Part shown: positions 45,736-54,584 of the stretch, one piece after another
Position numbering within the stretch: the first letter of the stretch is position 1
Layout of the letters: every line of letters begins with the position of its first letter
Assembly: GCF_002051585.1 (NCBI RefSeq)
Contig: NZ_MZGX01000024.1
Location: 1-64,000, forward strand
Source of the DNA: Ruminiclostridium hungatei
GTDB taxonomy: Bacteria > Bacillota > Clostridia > Acetivibrionales > DSM-1351
Length of the DNA stretch: 64,000 nt
Reading direction: 5' to 3'
Made by a program: the position numbers and the translations under genes
The notes under the pieces: model-generated
Database searches by the model: none
Told to the model about the DNA's origin: nothing
The model's input: only the letters and a program-made list of their open reading frames with translations

Positions 45736-45774
45736 AAAGAGGAGTTTAATAATTGAGAAAAGGTGGTTGAGATT

Positions 45775-46101
45775 ATGTTATTAATAAGAGCGATTATCAG
45801 ACCTGAAAAAACAGGTATCGTATTATCCGAATTGCTGGCGGCAGGGTTTCCGGCTGTTACTAAAATGGATGTTTTCGGTAGAGGCAAGCAAAAAGGTATT
45901 ATAATCGGAGATGTTCAATATGATGAAATTCCCAAGGAAATGCTTTTAATAGTTGTAAACGATGAAGACAAGGATGATATTGTAAAAGTTATTATGAGAA
46001 ATGCCCGTACCGGCGAAAAAGGAAACTTTGGTGACGGAAGAATCTTCATAAGCCAGGTATTGGATGCCTATACAATAAGTACTGCAAAGCAGGGACTATA
46101 G
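45775..46101 (+). CDS. nifI1: PII-family nitrogenase regulator NifI1
   Basis: The 108-residue PII-like protein has the N-terminal MLLIRAIIRPEKTGIVLSEL strand and helix, the T-loop region GRGKQKGIIIGDVQYDEIPKEML, and the C-terminal GNFGDGRIFIS nucleotide-binding segment. Together with NifI2 it blocks nitrogenase when ammonium is present and is released by 2-oxoglutarate, as shown in methanogens. The position between nifH and nifD is diagnostic. ATG 45775 follows AAAGGTGG. Confidence 0.95.
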   Translation: MLLIRAIIRPEKTGIVLSELLAAGFPAVTKMDVFGRGKQKGIIIGDVQYDEIPKEMLLIVVNDEDKDDIVKVIMRNARTGEKGNFGDGRIFISQVLDAYTISTAKQGL

Positions 46102-46190
46102 CGCGCCAAAATTAAGGCGTACATCGTACGGCGCGCATTGAAAAAACATGAATGTTTTTTCCGTACTATACTATATAGCTGCTTTGCAGC
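46101..46190 (+). promoter_or_regulatory. three hairpins between nifI1 and nifI2
   Basis: GCGCGCC/GGCGCGC (46101-46136, enclosing GTAC-ATC-GTAC), GAAAAAACAT/ATGTTTTTTC (46140-46161) and GCTGC-TTT-GCAGC (46178-46190) fill this 100-bp gap. The last ends just before the AAAGGA ribosome site of nifI2. The sequence GCTGCTTTGCAGC is the reverse complement of the stem ahead of the gene at 34535. Confidence 0.6.
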
Positions 46191-46204
46191 GGAAAGGATG
46201 TCTT

Positions 46205-46579
46205 ATGAAAGAAATTATGGCATTTATCCGTGCTAACAAGGTTAACAGGACTAAAGAGGCTCTTGCAAATGCCGGCTTTCCGGCGTTTTCATGCAGGTCC
46301 TGTCTGGGAAGAGGTAAGAAAAGCCTTGATGCTACGGTTCTGAATTATATCATGGAAAACGGCGATCTCCCGGTTTCCCAAGTGGGAGAAGCCTTTACCG
46401 AAACAGCAAGACTTATTCCAAAAAGATTTTTTACCATAATAATAGAAGACGAGCAAGTGGAGTTGGCGGTTAAGACCATAATAAAAGCTAACCAGACAGG
46501 CAATCCGGGAGACGGTAAAATATTCGTTCTTCCCGTTGAGGAAACCTACAAGGTTAGAACCGGTGAGACCGTACTATAA
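46205..46579 (+). CDS. nifI2: PII-family nitrogenase regulator NifI2
   Basis: The 124-residue PII-like protein has MAFIRANKVNRTKEALANAGFPAFSCRSCLGRGKK, a longer and different T-loop (YIMENGDLPVSQVGEAFTETARLIPKRFF), and the C-terminal GNPGDGKIFVLPVEETYKVRTGE segment typical of NifI2. It forms the hetero-oligomer with NifI1 that binds the NifDK complex. ATG 46205 has AAAGGA upstream; ATG 46217 is a less likely start. Confidence 0.95.
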   Translation: MKEIMAFIRANKVNRTKEALANAGFPAFSCRSCLGRGKKSLDATVLNYIMENGDLPVSQVGEAFTETARLIPKRFFTIIIEDEQVELAVKTIIKANQTGNPGDGKIFVLPVEETYKVRTGETVL

Positions 46580-46599
46580 ATAACAGGGTGGTGAGACTA

Positions 46600-48192
46600 A
46601 TGAATGCTAGAAATATTGTATTGGATCAATACAGTGCAAAAATATATAAGAACAGAAAAGAACACATCATGGAGGTCACCGAGGAAACAAAAACCCAGCC
46701 GATAGCTGCAAATACCCGAACCGTTCCGGGTATCATTACCAACAGAGGCTGCTGCTACGCAGGTTGTAAGGGCGTTGTTCTCGGACCTTTGAAGGATGTA
46801 CTGGTTTTGACTCATGGACCTATCGGTTGCGGATTTTATTCCTGGGGAACCAGAAGAAACAAGGCCAAGGCTGAAGACGGCAGAAACTTTATAGAATACT
46901 GTTTCTCAACCGATCTTCAGGAACCGGATATAGTATTCGGAGGAGAAAAGAAGTTAAGGCAGGCTATTGATGAAGCAATGAAAATATTTAATCCCAAATG
47001 TATAATGATTTGCTCCACATGCCCTGTTGGTCTCATAGGTGATGACATTCACGCGGTAGCTGCCGAGGCTGAAAAGGAATACGGAATATCCTGCATGGCC
47101 TTTAGCTGTGAAGGTTACAAGGGTGTCAGCCAGAGCGGAGGTCACCATATAGCCAATAATACTGTTATGAGAAGGATTATTGGAACCGGAGATGTACAGC
47201 CCACTAAAAAGTTCAGAATAAATATCCTCGGTGAATACAACATCGGAGGCGACGGCTGGGAACAGGAAAGAATACTCAAGAGAATAGGCTATGAAGTGGT
47301 CGCGGTATTTACCGGTGACGGCAGCTATGATGCCCTTTCAAAATCCCATACCGCACAGCTCAATCTTGTACAGTGCCACCGTTCCATAAACTATATAGCT
47401 GAAATGATGAAGACAAAGTACGGTATAGACTGGATAAAGGTTAACTTTGTAGGTCTCGAGGCAATCATACGGTCCTTGAGAGACATGGCGATGTACTTTG
47501 GAGACCCTGAGCTGTCCGCCAGGACTGAAGAAGTAATTGCCGATGAAATGGCCGGCATTGCGGAAGCAAAGGACTACTACTTTTCAAAGCTCAAGGGAAA
47601 GACGGCGGCCTTGTTCGTAGGAGGCTCCAGAGCCCACCACTATCAGAAGCTGCTGGCTGACTTCGGAGTAAAAACAGTGCTTGCAGGCTATGAATTTGCT
47701 CACAGGGATGACTATGAAGGAAGAGAAGTAATTCCAACCATAAAAGAAGATGCCGACAGCAAGAATATTGAACATATCGAGGTGGAAAAAGACCCAGACA
47801 AGTACCAGGCTTTCCTCACAGCGGAACAATATGAGCTTCTTAAATCAAAAATCCAGCTTGAAGACTATTACGGTATGATTCCCGAAATGGAAAACGGCAG
47901 TATAGTTGTTGATGATTTGAACCAATTTGAAACAGACGAATTTATCAAGCTGCTCAAACCGGATATATTCTTCTCCGGTGTAAAAGACAAGTATCAGATT
48001 CAAAAGGCGGGAGTCGTGTCAAAACAGTTGCACTCCTATGACTACAGCGGGCCATATGCAGGTTTTACCGGAGCTATCAACTTCGCACGTGACGTGACAA
48101 TGGGGATTTATACACCTGCCTGGGGACTGGTTACAGCTCCCTGGAAGAACAAATCCGTCTTAAAGGCTAAATTAGCAGGAGGTGAACAATAA
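46600..48192 (+). CDS. nifD: nitrogenase molybdenum-iron protein alpha chain NifD
   Basis: The 530-residue protein carries the P-cluster Cys residues in GCCYAGCKGVV, HGPIGCGFYSW and CSTCPVGLIGDD, the FeMo-co ligand Cys in NLVQCHRSINYI and His in LHSYDYSGPYAGF, and the pocket His in SQSGGHHIAN. The DYSGPYAGF form marks a Mo-type NifD rather than VnfD or AnfD. A segment of about 50 residues (about 385-435) rich in Glu and Asp is inserted, as in C. pasteurianum NifD. ATG 46600 follows GGGTGGTGAG. The stop overlaps the nifK start. Confidence 0.97.
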   Translation: MNARNIVLDQYSAKIYKNRKEHIMEVTEETKTQPIAANTRTVPGIITNRGCCYAGCKGVVLGPLKDVLVLTHGPIGCGFYSWGTRRNKAKAEDGRNFIEYCFSTDLQEPDIVFGGEKKLRQAIDEAMKIFNPKCIMICSTCPVGLIGDDIHAVAAEAEKEYGISCMAFSCEGYKGVSQSGGHHIANNTVMRRIIGTGDVQPTKKFRINILGEYNIGGDGWEQERILKRIGYEVVAVFTGDGSYDALSKSHTAQLNLVQCHRSINYIAEMMKTKYGIDWIKVNFVGLEAIIRSLRDMAMYFGDPELSARTEEVIADEMAGIAEAKDYYFSKLKGKTAALFVGGSRAHHYQKLLADFGVKTVLAGYEFAHRDDYEGREVIPTIKEDADSKNIEHIEVEKDPDKYQAFLTAEQYELLKSKIQLEDYYGMIPEMENGSIVVDDLNQFETDEFIKLLKPDIFFSGVKDKYQIQKAGVVSKQLHSYDYSGPYAGFTGAINFARDVTMGIYTPAWGLVTAPWKNKSVLKAKLAGGEQ

Positions 48193-49556
48193 TGCTCAAT
48201 ATGACACCAAAAGAAATAACCGAACGCAGTGCGCTCAGAGTTAATCCTTGTAAGACCTGTCAGCCTGTAGGTGCTCTTTATGCGGCGCTGGGAGTTCACA
48301 ATTGCATGCCCCACAGCCATGGTTCACAGGGCTGTGTATCCTATCACAGAACCTTCCTGAGCAGGCATTTCAAAGAACCTGCAATAGCTTCCACCAGCTC
48401 TTTTACAGAAGGTGCGTCAGTATTCGGCGGCGGCAGCAACATCAGAACAGGTGTAAAAAATGTTTTTGATATATACAACCCTGATATTATTGCAGTCCAT
48501 ACCACCTGTCTCAGTGAGACCATAGGTGATGACCTGAATGCATTCATACAGGATATTGACATTCCCGACGGAAAAATTGTAGTTCACACAAATACTCCCA
48601 GCTATGTAGGCTCACACGTCAACGGTTTTTACAATATGATGTGCGGTTTTATTACCTATCTGGCCAAGCACACAGGAAACTCCAACGGAAAGACGGCTAT
48701 TTTCCCCGGTTTTGTAAATCCCGGAGATATCAGGGAAATGAAAAAAATAGCCGGGCTCTTAAAGGTGCCTTATACCATGTTTCCGGATCAAAGCGGTGTA
48801 ATGGATGCACCAATGACCGGAGACTATTCCATGTATCCCAAGGGCGGAACTACCATACCCGAAATTGTGGGACTGGGCGATTGCTCAGGTGTCCTGGCAC
48901 TGGGAGAGCTTACCTGTGAGGAACCGGCAAACGTGCTTGAGAGAAAGTGCAAGGTTCCCCATGAATTACTGCCGCTTCCAATAGGAATAGAAGCTACAGA
49001 TAGATTTGTAATGGCCCTGGCAGCAATATCACAGGCGGAAGTGCCCTACGAGCTTGAAGAGGAAAGAGGCCAGTTGGTGGACCTCATGCTGGATGCACAC
49101 TTCTATTTCTTCAACAAGTCGGTTGCCATCTTCGGAGATCCTGACACTGTGCTGGGCCTGACTAGAATGGCACTTGAACTGGGTATGATTCCAAAATATG
49201 TGCTGACAGGAACCCCGGGTGAAAATTTTGTAAAACTCTCACAAGCGCTCTTCGCACAGTACGGAGTGGAAGGCTGCACTGCAAAGGCCGGCGGTGATTT
49301 GTTCGAACTGCATCAGTGGATCAAAAACGATAAAGTTGATTTGCTGCTGGGCTCATCCTACGGCAAGCAGATTGCAAAGGCGGAGGACATTCCTTTTGTA
49401 AGGGCGGGCTTCCCCGTACTTGACAGATATGCTCATTCAAACTCCCCCATAGTTGGCTACAAAGGAGCAATGAGGCTGGTTGAAATGATAGCAAATGCAT
49501 TGATGGACAGACAGGACAGAGATGCCAGCGATGAGGATTTGGAAATCGTAATGTAA
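48192..49556 (+). CDS. nifK: nitrogenase molybdenum-iron protein beta chain NifK
   Basis: The 454-residue protein has the P-cluster Cys residues in NPCKTCQPVGAL, HGSQGCVSYHRTFLSRHFKEP and TTCLSETIGDDL, plus the Ser in TSSFTEGASVFGG. It is short at the N-terminus, as in the clostridial beta chain, which lacks the about 50-residue extension of Azotobacter NifK. The start ATG 48192 shares its A with the nifD stop TAA, so translation is coupled; GGAGGTGA lies in nifD. Forms the alpha2-beta2 MoFe protein with NifD. Confidence 0.97.
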   Translation: MLNMTPKEITERSALRVNPCKTCQPVGALYAALGVHNCMPHSHGSQGCVSYHRTFLSRHFKEPAIASTSSFTEGASVFGGGSNIRTGVKNVFDIYNPDIIAVHTTCLSETIGDDLNAFIQDIDIPDGKIVVHTNTPSYVGSHVNGFYNMMCGFITYLAKHTGNSNGKTAIFPGFVNPGDIREMKKIAGLLKVPYTMFPDQSGVMDAPMTGDYSMYPKGGTTIPEIVGLGDCSGVLALGELTCEEPANVLERKCKVPHELLPLPIGIEATDRFVMALAAISQAEVPYELEEERGQLVDLMLDAHFYFFNKSVAIFGDPDTVLGLTRMALELGMIPKYVLTGTPGENFVKLSQALFAQYGVEGCTAKAGGDLFELHQWIKNDKVDLLLGSSYGKQIAKAEDIPFVRAGFPVLDRYAHSNSPIVGYKGAMRLVEMIANALMDRQDRDASDEDLEIVM

Positions 49557-49902
49557 TTAACTCAACTATTTTGACATTCCTGTAAGGACAGTACTTACGT
49601 ACAACCTTTAAATCAATGGCTGTACTAAAAATAATTGATAGTACAACATTCGGTAAATAGGGTGCATAAATTTGGAGAAGATTTTTTGGAAATACAAGGC
49701 GGAGGAATTATGTGCCGGGATTTACCGAATGTTGTACTAATATCAGTAAGGTTCGGAATTAAATATATGAATTCTTCACCAACTGATACCTGCAACTATT
49801 TTTAATTGTACCAACCGTTGCTTTTAAGCTGTACTTTCGTACTATGACAAAGACTGATAAGCAGCTTGAGTTAATAACAAAAGCCAGAAGGAGGGATGGC
49901 GT
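49557..49902 (+). other. nifK-nifE gap with long inverted repeat (49639-49739)
   Basis: TAGTACAACATTCGGTAAA (49639-49657) is a perfect inverted repeat of TTTACCGAATGTTGTACTA (49721-49739) with 63 nt between. The gap also contains several copies of a TGTAC(T)/GTAC core on either side (near 49588-49625 and 49831-49845). A 31-codon open frame with GGAGGA upstream (49710-49805) begins inside the repeat but looks non-conserved. No clear promoter was found; the structure probably processes or dampens the mRNA. Confidence 0.55.
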
Positions 49903-51228
49903 ATGGAATCAACAATCTTAAAAGAAAGAAAAGAATTTATAGGTTACGGGAAAGCAAGTACGATTAAATGCGAAAGCGACAGCCTTTCAGGTTCTGTAAG
50001 CCAGCGTGCCTGTGTATACTGCGGTGCCAGAGTAGTGCTCAATCCCATTACTGATGCCTTTCATATCGTACACGGACCTATCGGCTGTGCCAGCTATACC
50101 TGGGATATCAGGGGAAGCCTGTCCAGCGGCAGTGACCTCTATAGAAACAGCTTTTCAACAGACCTGAGTGAACAGGATATAGTTTTTGGAGGAGAGAAAA
50201 AGCTGACGGCGGCAATAGATGAAATTGTTGAAAAGCATCAGCCCAAGCTTATATTTGTCTATGCAACCTGCATCGTAGGTGTAATAGGTGACGACGTGGA
50301 AGCGGTCTGCAGGCTTGCGGAAAAGAAGTACGGAATCAGGGTTATTCCTGTAAAATCTCCCGGCTTTTCGGGGAATAAATCCTACGGCTATAAAATGGCT
50401 TGTAATGCCATACTGGCATTGCTGGAGCCTTATAAAAACATACCCGGGACACAGGGTGTAAATATACTTGGAGACTTTAACCTGGCAGGAGAAATGTGGC
50501 TTATAAAAAACTATCTGAAGGAAATAGGAATTCCCGTGGTATCCACCATTACAGGTGATGCAAGCCATGACAGCCTGGTAAAGGCTCCTTCTGCACAGCT
50601 CAATATTGTGCAGTGCGCGGGTTCCATGACCTACCTGGCAAAAAAGATGGAGCAGGAGATGGGAATCCCTTATATCAAAATAAGCTTTTTCGGAGTGGAG
50701 GATACCTCACAATCACTCATAAGAGTAGCAGAAGCAATCGGAACTGAAGAAAATATTCAAAAGGCAAGGCAGTTTACCAAAAACGAAACGGACAGACTTA
50801 AAAGTTTTTTAGATAAATACAGGAAAAACCTGGAAGGGAAAAAGGCTGCCATATATGTAGGCGGCGGCTTTAAGGCAATTTCCCTCATAAGGCAGTTCAA
50901 CGAAATGGGAATAGAGACTGTCGTGGTGGGAACTCAAACAGGTAAGGCAGAGGACTATGAGATCATTTCAAGCCTTGTAGGAGAGAATACGGTAATTCTG
51001 GATGATGCGAACCCTGCGGAGTTGGAGACCTTTATAAAGGAAAAAGGTGCGGACATACTTGTAGGGGGAGTAAAGGAAAGGCCGCTGGCTTACAAGCTGG
51101 GAGTTGCCTTTTGCGATCATAATCATGAAAGGAAACATGCCCTGGCGGGCTATGACGGAGTGATAAATTTCACAAAGGAAATCAATCTGTCCTTAAACAG
51201 CCCGGTTTGGCAGTATGTAAATAAATAA
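49903..51228 (+). CDS. nifE: FeMo-cofactor scaffold protein NifE
   Basis: The 441-residue protein is NifD-like: RACVYCGARVVLNPITDAFHIVHGPIGCASYTWDIRG, YATCIVGVIGDDVEAVC, GVNILGDFNLAGEMW and NIVQCAGSMTYLAKKM hold three scaffold Cys in the P-cluster-like positions. It lacks the FeMo-co His of NifD at the C-terminal end, as expected. With NifN it forms the scaffold on which the NifB-cofactor is converted to FeMo-co. ATG 49903 follows GGAGGG. It is separated from nifK by 346 bp with strong secondary structure. Confidence 0.96.
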   Translation: MESTILKERKEFIGYGKASTIKCESDSLSGSVSQRACVYCGARVVLNPITDAFHIVHGPIGCASYTWDIRGSLSSGSDLYRNSFSTDLSEQDIVFGGEKKLTAAIDEIVEKHQPKLIFVYATCIVGVIGDDVEAVCRLAEKKYGIRVIPVKSPGFSGNKSYGYKMACNAILALLEPYKNIPGTQGVNILGDFNLAGEMWLIKNYLKEIGIPVVSTITGDASHDSLVKAPSAQLNIVQCAGSMTYLAKKMEQEMGIPYIKISFFGVEDTSQSLIRVAEAIGTEENIQKARQFTKNETDRLKSFLDKYRKNLEGKKAAIYVGGGFKAISLIRQFNEMGIETVVVGTQTGKAEDYEIISSLVGENTVILDDANPAELETFIKEKGADILVGGVKERPLAYKLGVAFCDHNHERKHALAGYDGVINFTKEINLSLNSPVWQYVNK

Positions 51229-51290
51229 AAGGTTTAATCGAATAAATTATATTTGTTTCAGTGTGCCATGCACGCAGAAGGGAGGGCATC

Positions 51291-54011
51291 ATGAGCAAGA
51301 ACTTAGTTAATCTGAATGTAAATCCGTGTAAGATGTGTATGCCCATGGGAAGTGTAAGTGCTTTTTATGGTATAAGGAAATGTATGACTATACTCCATGG
51401 TTCTCAGGGCTGCAGCACCTATATACGCCGCCACATGGCAACTCATTACAATGAGCCCGTTGATATAGCCTCCTCGTCCCTGACAGAAGAAGGAACGGTC
51501 TTTGGCGGCGAGCACAATTTGATCAAAGGGCTTGAAAACATGATCGAGCTGTATAATCCGGAGGTAATAGGCGTTGCAACCACCTGTCTCGCAGAGACCA
51601 TAGGCGAGGATATACCCCGAATTCTCAAAAGGTTCTATGACAGCCATCCCGAAACGAATGTAAAAATAATTCCGGTATCCTCGGCGGGATACTCAGGTAC
51701 CCAGTATGAGGGCTTTTTCAAGGCTCTGAGAGCAATCGTGGAGAATGTGGAAATGAGGCCGGGAAAAAACAATAAAATCAATATAATTACAGGAATGATT
51801 TCTCCTGCCGATACCAGGTATCTTAAAAAGCTTCTGGAGGAAATGAGAGTGGATTATATCCTGCTGCCTGACCTGTCGGACAATCTGGACGGACAGCATG
51901 CGGAAAATTACAACAGGCTTCCGGAGGGAGGAACCTCAATAGAGGAAATAGAAATGATGGCAGGAGCAAAAATGACCGTTGAGCTCACAGCTTTTGTAAA
52001 GGATGAAAATTCGCCGGCTCAATACCTGTATGAAGCATACGGGGTTCCTTACGTCAGATGCAATCTTCCTGTGGGACTCAGGGATACGGATGACTTTATC
52101 GCGGTACTGGAGGGTGCGGGAGGCAAAAAGACCGAGGAGATGAAGAAGCAGAGGGGAAGATATCTGGATGCCATGATTGATTCCCACAAATATAATGGAG
52201 AGGGCAGGGCGGTAATATTTGGAGAACCGGATTTTGTTCTTTCGGTAACCAGATTGTGTACGGAAAACGGAATCATGCCCGTGGTGACTGCAACCGGAGC
52301 AAAGTCAGGCGCCTTTGTACCTATGATAGAAAAGGATATAAAAAAGGTAGCGGGTTTCCAGTTTGTAGATAGTTACAAAATACTGGACAATACAGACTTT
52401 GACAATATAGAGAAAAATGCGCTGGAACTGGAGGCAAATGTGATGATTGGAAGCTCCGACGGCAGGAGGATTGAAGAAAAATTCAATATACCTCTGGTGA
52501 GATGTGCCTTCCCGGTTCATGACCATGTGGGGGGACAGCGTGTGAGAATGCTTGGCTACGAGGGTTCCCTGATTCTTCTGGACAGGATTACCAATACCTT
52601 GCTGGGGAAAAAGGAGCACAGCTTCAGAAACCAGTTGTTCAAGAAATATTTCAAGGGAAATGAAGAAGTACAGGCTCCGAAATTGAAGGCTGACGGCCTG
52701 GTTCCTGTCAAAGCCGGAAAGCTGGCCGCAACAAAAGCAGAAATAGCCAGGAAGACTGAAACCCACCCCTGTTTCAACGGCTGCGGCAGCCAGTATGCCA
52801 GAATGCACCTGCCTATTGCGCCAAAATGCAACATCCAGTGCAATTACTGCGTGAGAAAGTTTGACTGTCCAAATGAAAGCAGGCCGGGGGTCACTACCGA
52901 AGTGCTCTCACCCGAGGAGGCAGCAAGGAAGTACCAGATGGTAAAAGAAAAAATCCCCAATCTGAAGGTGGTGGGAATTGCCGGACCGGGGGATTCCCTG
53001 GCGGAATTTGAAAAGACCAGGAGAACCTTGGAACTAATAAGGGAAGCAGACCCTGAAGTTACCTTCTGCCTGTCCACCAACGGTCTGCTGTTGCCGCTGT
53101 ATGCAGACGAGCTTGTGCAATTGGGGGTATCACATGTGACGGTAACCATGAATGCTGTGAATGCCACCATCGGAGCTAAAATATACAAGCATGTAGACTA
53201 TATGGGCAACAGGTATTATGGAGAAGTAGGTGCTGCCATACTTATGGCAAACCAGATGGCGGGACTTAAGAGACTCACTGCCCTGGGGGTTGTCTGTAAG
53301 GTGAATATAGTTATGCTCAAGGGCATCAACGAATTCCACATACCCATAGTGGTGGCAAAGGCAAAAGAGCTGGGCTGCGAAATAACGAACATAATGCAGA
53401 TGATACCTGTTAAAGGCAGTGCCTTTGAAAATATGCCCCTGACCAGTAATAAGGAAATAACGGAAATGCGTAAAAAATGCGAGCTTTCAATGAAGCAGAT
53501 GTATCACTGCCGCCAGTGCAGGGCTGATGCCATCGGGACTCTGGATAATGACCAGTCCATTAATTTCAGAGGCTGTACCGGCGGTTCCTGCTCAACTGAG
53601 GAGAAGAAGGAGAAAGAGAAGATGGAGGAAAAGCCCATTCTCTTTGCAGTCTCCTCCAAGAGCGGAGTTCTGGTAGACCAGCATTTTGGCCATGCAACCG
53701 ACTTTTATATATATGAGTACAAGGATAATAACATAAGGTTCAAGGAAAGAAGAAGCGTATCCAAATATTGTGACGGTTCGGAAAGCTGTGACGGAATGGG
53801 CGGAGGCAGGAAAGAGGGAAAAATAGATGCCATTCTTGAAACGGTAAAGGATTGCAAGGGGGTTTTGGCAATGCGCATAGGTGAAGCTCCCAAACAGCGC
53901 CTCAAGGAAAATTCAATTGAAACCTATACAACCTATGACCGTATTGAGGATGCTGTTAAGCAATTCGCCAAAAAAATACAAGCACAGCATTTAGTAAATT
54001 ACGGCACATAA
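51291..54011 (+). CDS. nifN-B: fused NifN-NifB with C-terminal NifX/NafY-like domain
   Basis: The 906-residue protein has three parts. Residues about 1-440 are NifN, with NPCKMCMPMGSV, HGSQGCSTYIRRH and TTCLAETIGED. Residues about 495-770 are NifB, with the radical-SAM triad Cys513, Cys517 and Cys520 (CNIQCNYC) and the AGPGDSLAEF SAM-binding segment. Residues about 780-906 form a dinitrogenase cofactor-binding domain (SKSGVLVDQHFGHATDFYIYEY). NifB makes the [8Fe-9S-C] precursor, and the NifN part docks with NifE. The same fusion is known in C. pasteurianum. ATG 51291 follows GGGAGGG. Confidence 0.96.
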   Translation: MSKNLVNLNVNPCKMCMPMGSVSAFYGIRKCMTILHGSQGCSTYIRRHMATHYNEPVDIASSSLTEEGTVFGGEHNLIKGLENMIELYNPEVIGVATTCLAETIGEDIPRILKRFYDSHPETNVKIIPVSSAGYSGTQYEGFFKALRAIVENVEMRPGKNNKINIITGMISPADTRYLKKLLEEMRVDYILLPDLSDNLDGQHAENYNRLPEGGTSIEEIEMMAGAKMTVELTAFVKDENSPAQYLYEAYGVPYVRCNLPVGLRDTDDFIAVLEGAGGKKTEEMKKQRGRYLDAMIDSHKYNGEGRAVIFGEPDFVLSVTRLCTENGIMPVVTATGAKSGAFVPMIEKDIKKVAGFQFVDSYKILDNTDFDNIEKNALELEANVMIGSSDGRRIEEKFNIPLVRCAFPVHDHVGGQRVRMLGYEGSLILLDRITNTLLGKKEHSFRNQLFKKYFKGNEEVQAPKLKADGLVPVKAGKLAATKAEIARKTETHPCFNGCGSQYARMHLPIAPKCNIQCNYCVRKFDCPNESRPGVTTEVLSPEEAARKYQMVKEKIPNLKVVGIAGPGDSLAEFEKTRRTLELIREADPEVTFCLSTNGLLLPLYADELVQLGVSHVTVTMNAVNATIGAKIYKHVDYMGNRYYGEVGAAILMANQMAGLKRLTALGVVCKVNIVMLKGINEFHIPIVVAKAKELGCEITNIMQMIPVKGSAFENMPLTSNKEITEMRKKCELSMKQMYHCRQCRADAIGTLDNDQSINFRGCTGGSCSTEEKKEKEKMEEKPILFAVSSKSGVLVDQHFGHATDFYIYEYKDNNIRFKERRSVSKYCDGSESCDGMGGGRKEGKIDAILETVKDCKGVLAMRIGEAPKQRLKENSIETYTTYDRIEDAVKQFAKKIQAQHLVNYGT

Positions 54012-54118
54012 TTCGGGTATATTTTTTTAAACTACATCGTTGTCGAAAGGAACAACATTGTTGTGCTGGCTGCGTATTAACCAAATTTATTTTATATAAT
54101 GAAAGCGAGGAAAAAATT

Positions 54119-54427
54119 ATGATCAGTCCGAAATACCATGTGTTTGTCTGTGCAAGCTGCAGAATCAACGGAACCCAGAAAGGTTACTGCCATACCAAGG
54201 GGGCGGTTAACCTTATTCAGAAGTTCATGGGGGAAATCGACGACAGGGACCTTTCAGGTGATGTAATGATAACCAATACAGGCTGCTTTGGAATTTGCGA
54301 CAAGGGACCTGTCGTTGTAGTCTATCCGGAAGGAACCTGGTATGGAAATGTAACGGAGGACGATGTGGAGGAGATAGTGGAGTCACATCTGGAAAACGGG
54401 GAGAAGGTTAAAAGGCTGGCAATATAG
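54119..54427 (+). CDS. thioredoxin-like [2Fe-2S] ferredoxin (C. pasteurianum 2FeCp type)
   Basis: The 102-residue protein is close to the C. pasteurianum 2Fe ferredoxin as I remember it: HVFVCASCRINGTQKGYCHTKGA, NTGCFGICDKGPVVVVYPEGTWYGNVTEDDVEEIVESH. Cluster ligands are expected among the Cys of CASC and CFGIC. The homologous protein binds the nitrogenase MoFe protein, and a role as a regulator or electron carrier for nitrogenase has been proposed. It lies 107 bp after nifN-B. ATG 54119 has GCGAGG upstream. Confidence 0.92.
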   Translation: MISPKYHVFVCASCRINGTQKGYCHTKGAVNLIQKFMGEIDDRDLSGDVMITNTGCFGICDKGPVVVVYPEGTWYGNVTEDDVEEIVESHLENGEKVKRLAI

Positions 54428-54433
54428 AATAAA

Positions 54434-54551
54434 TTAATCTGTAGTGCCAGTTAATAAAGTCTTTAAGAGACAAGCATTTATTTGAAGCTTGTCCGGGAGT
54501 GAGTGGCATTTTCTGACTGTTGCCACATTTTTAATTAGCACTACAGGTTAA
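54434..54551. mobile_element. MITE-like inverted-repeat element, short copy (118 bp)
   Basis: The ends TTAATCTGTAGTGC and GCACTACAGGTTAA are inverted repeats (one mismatch). The body is nearly the same as that of the element at 58238-58431 except for a 76-bp deletion between two ACAAG repeats. It sits between the ferredoxin stop and the nifV(omega) ribosome site. No open frame is present. Confidence 0.7.
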
Positions 54552-54584
54552 ATTAATGCCGGGAATAATAATGGGGGAATGTTT

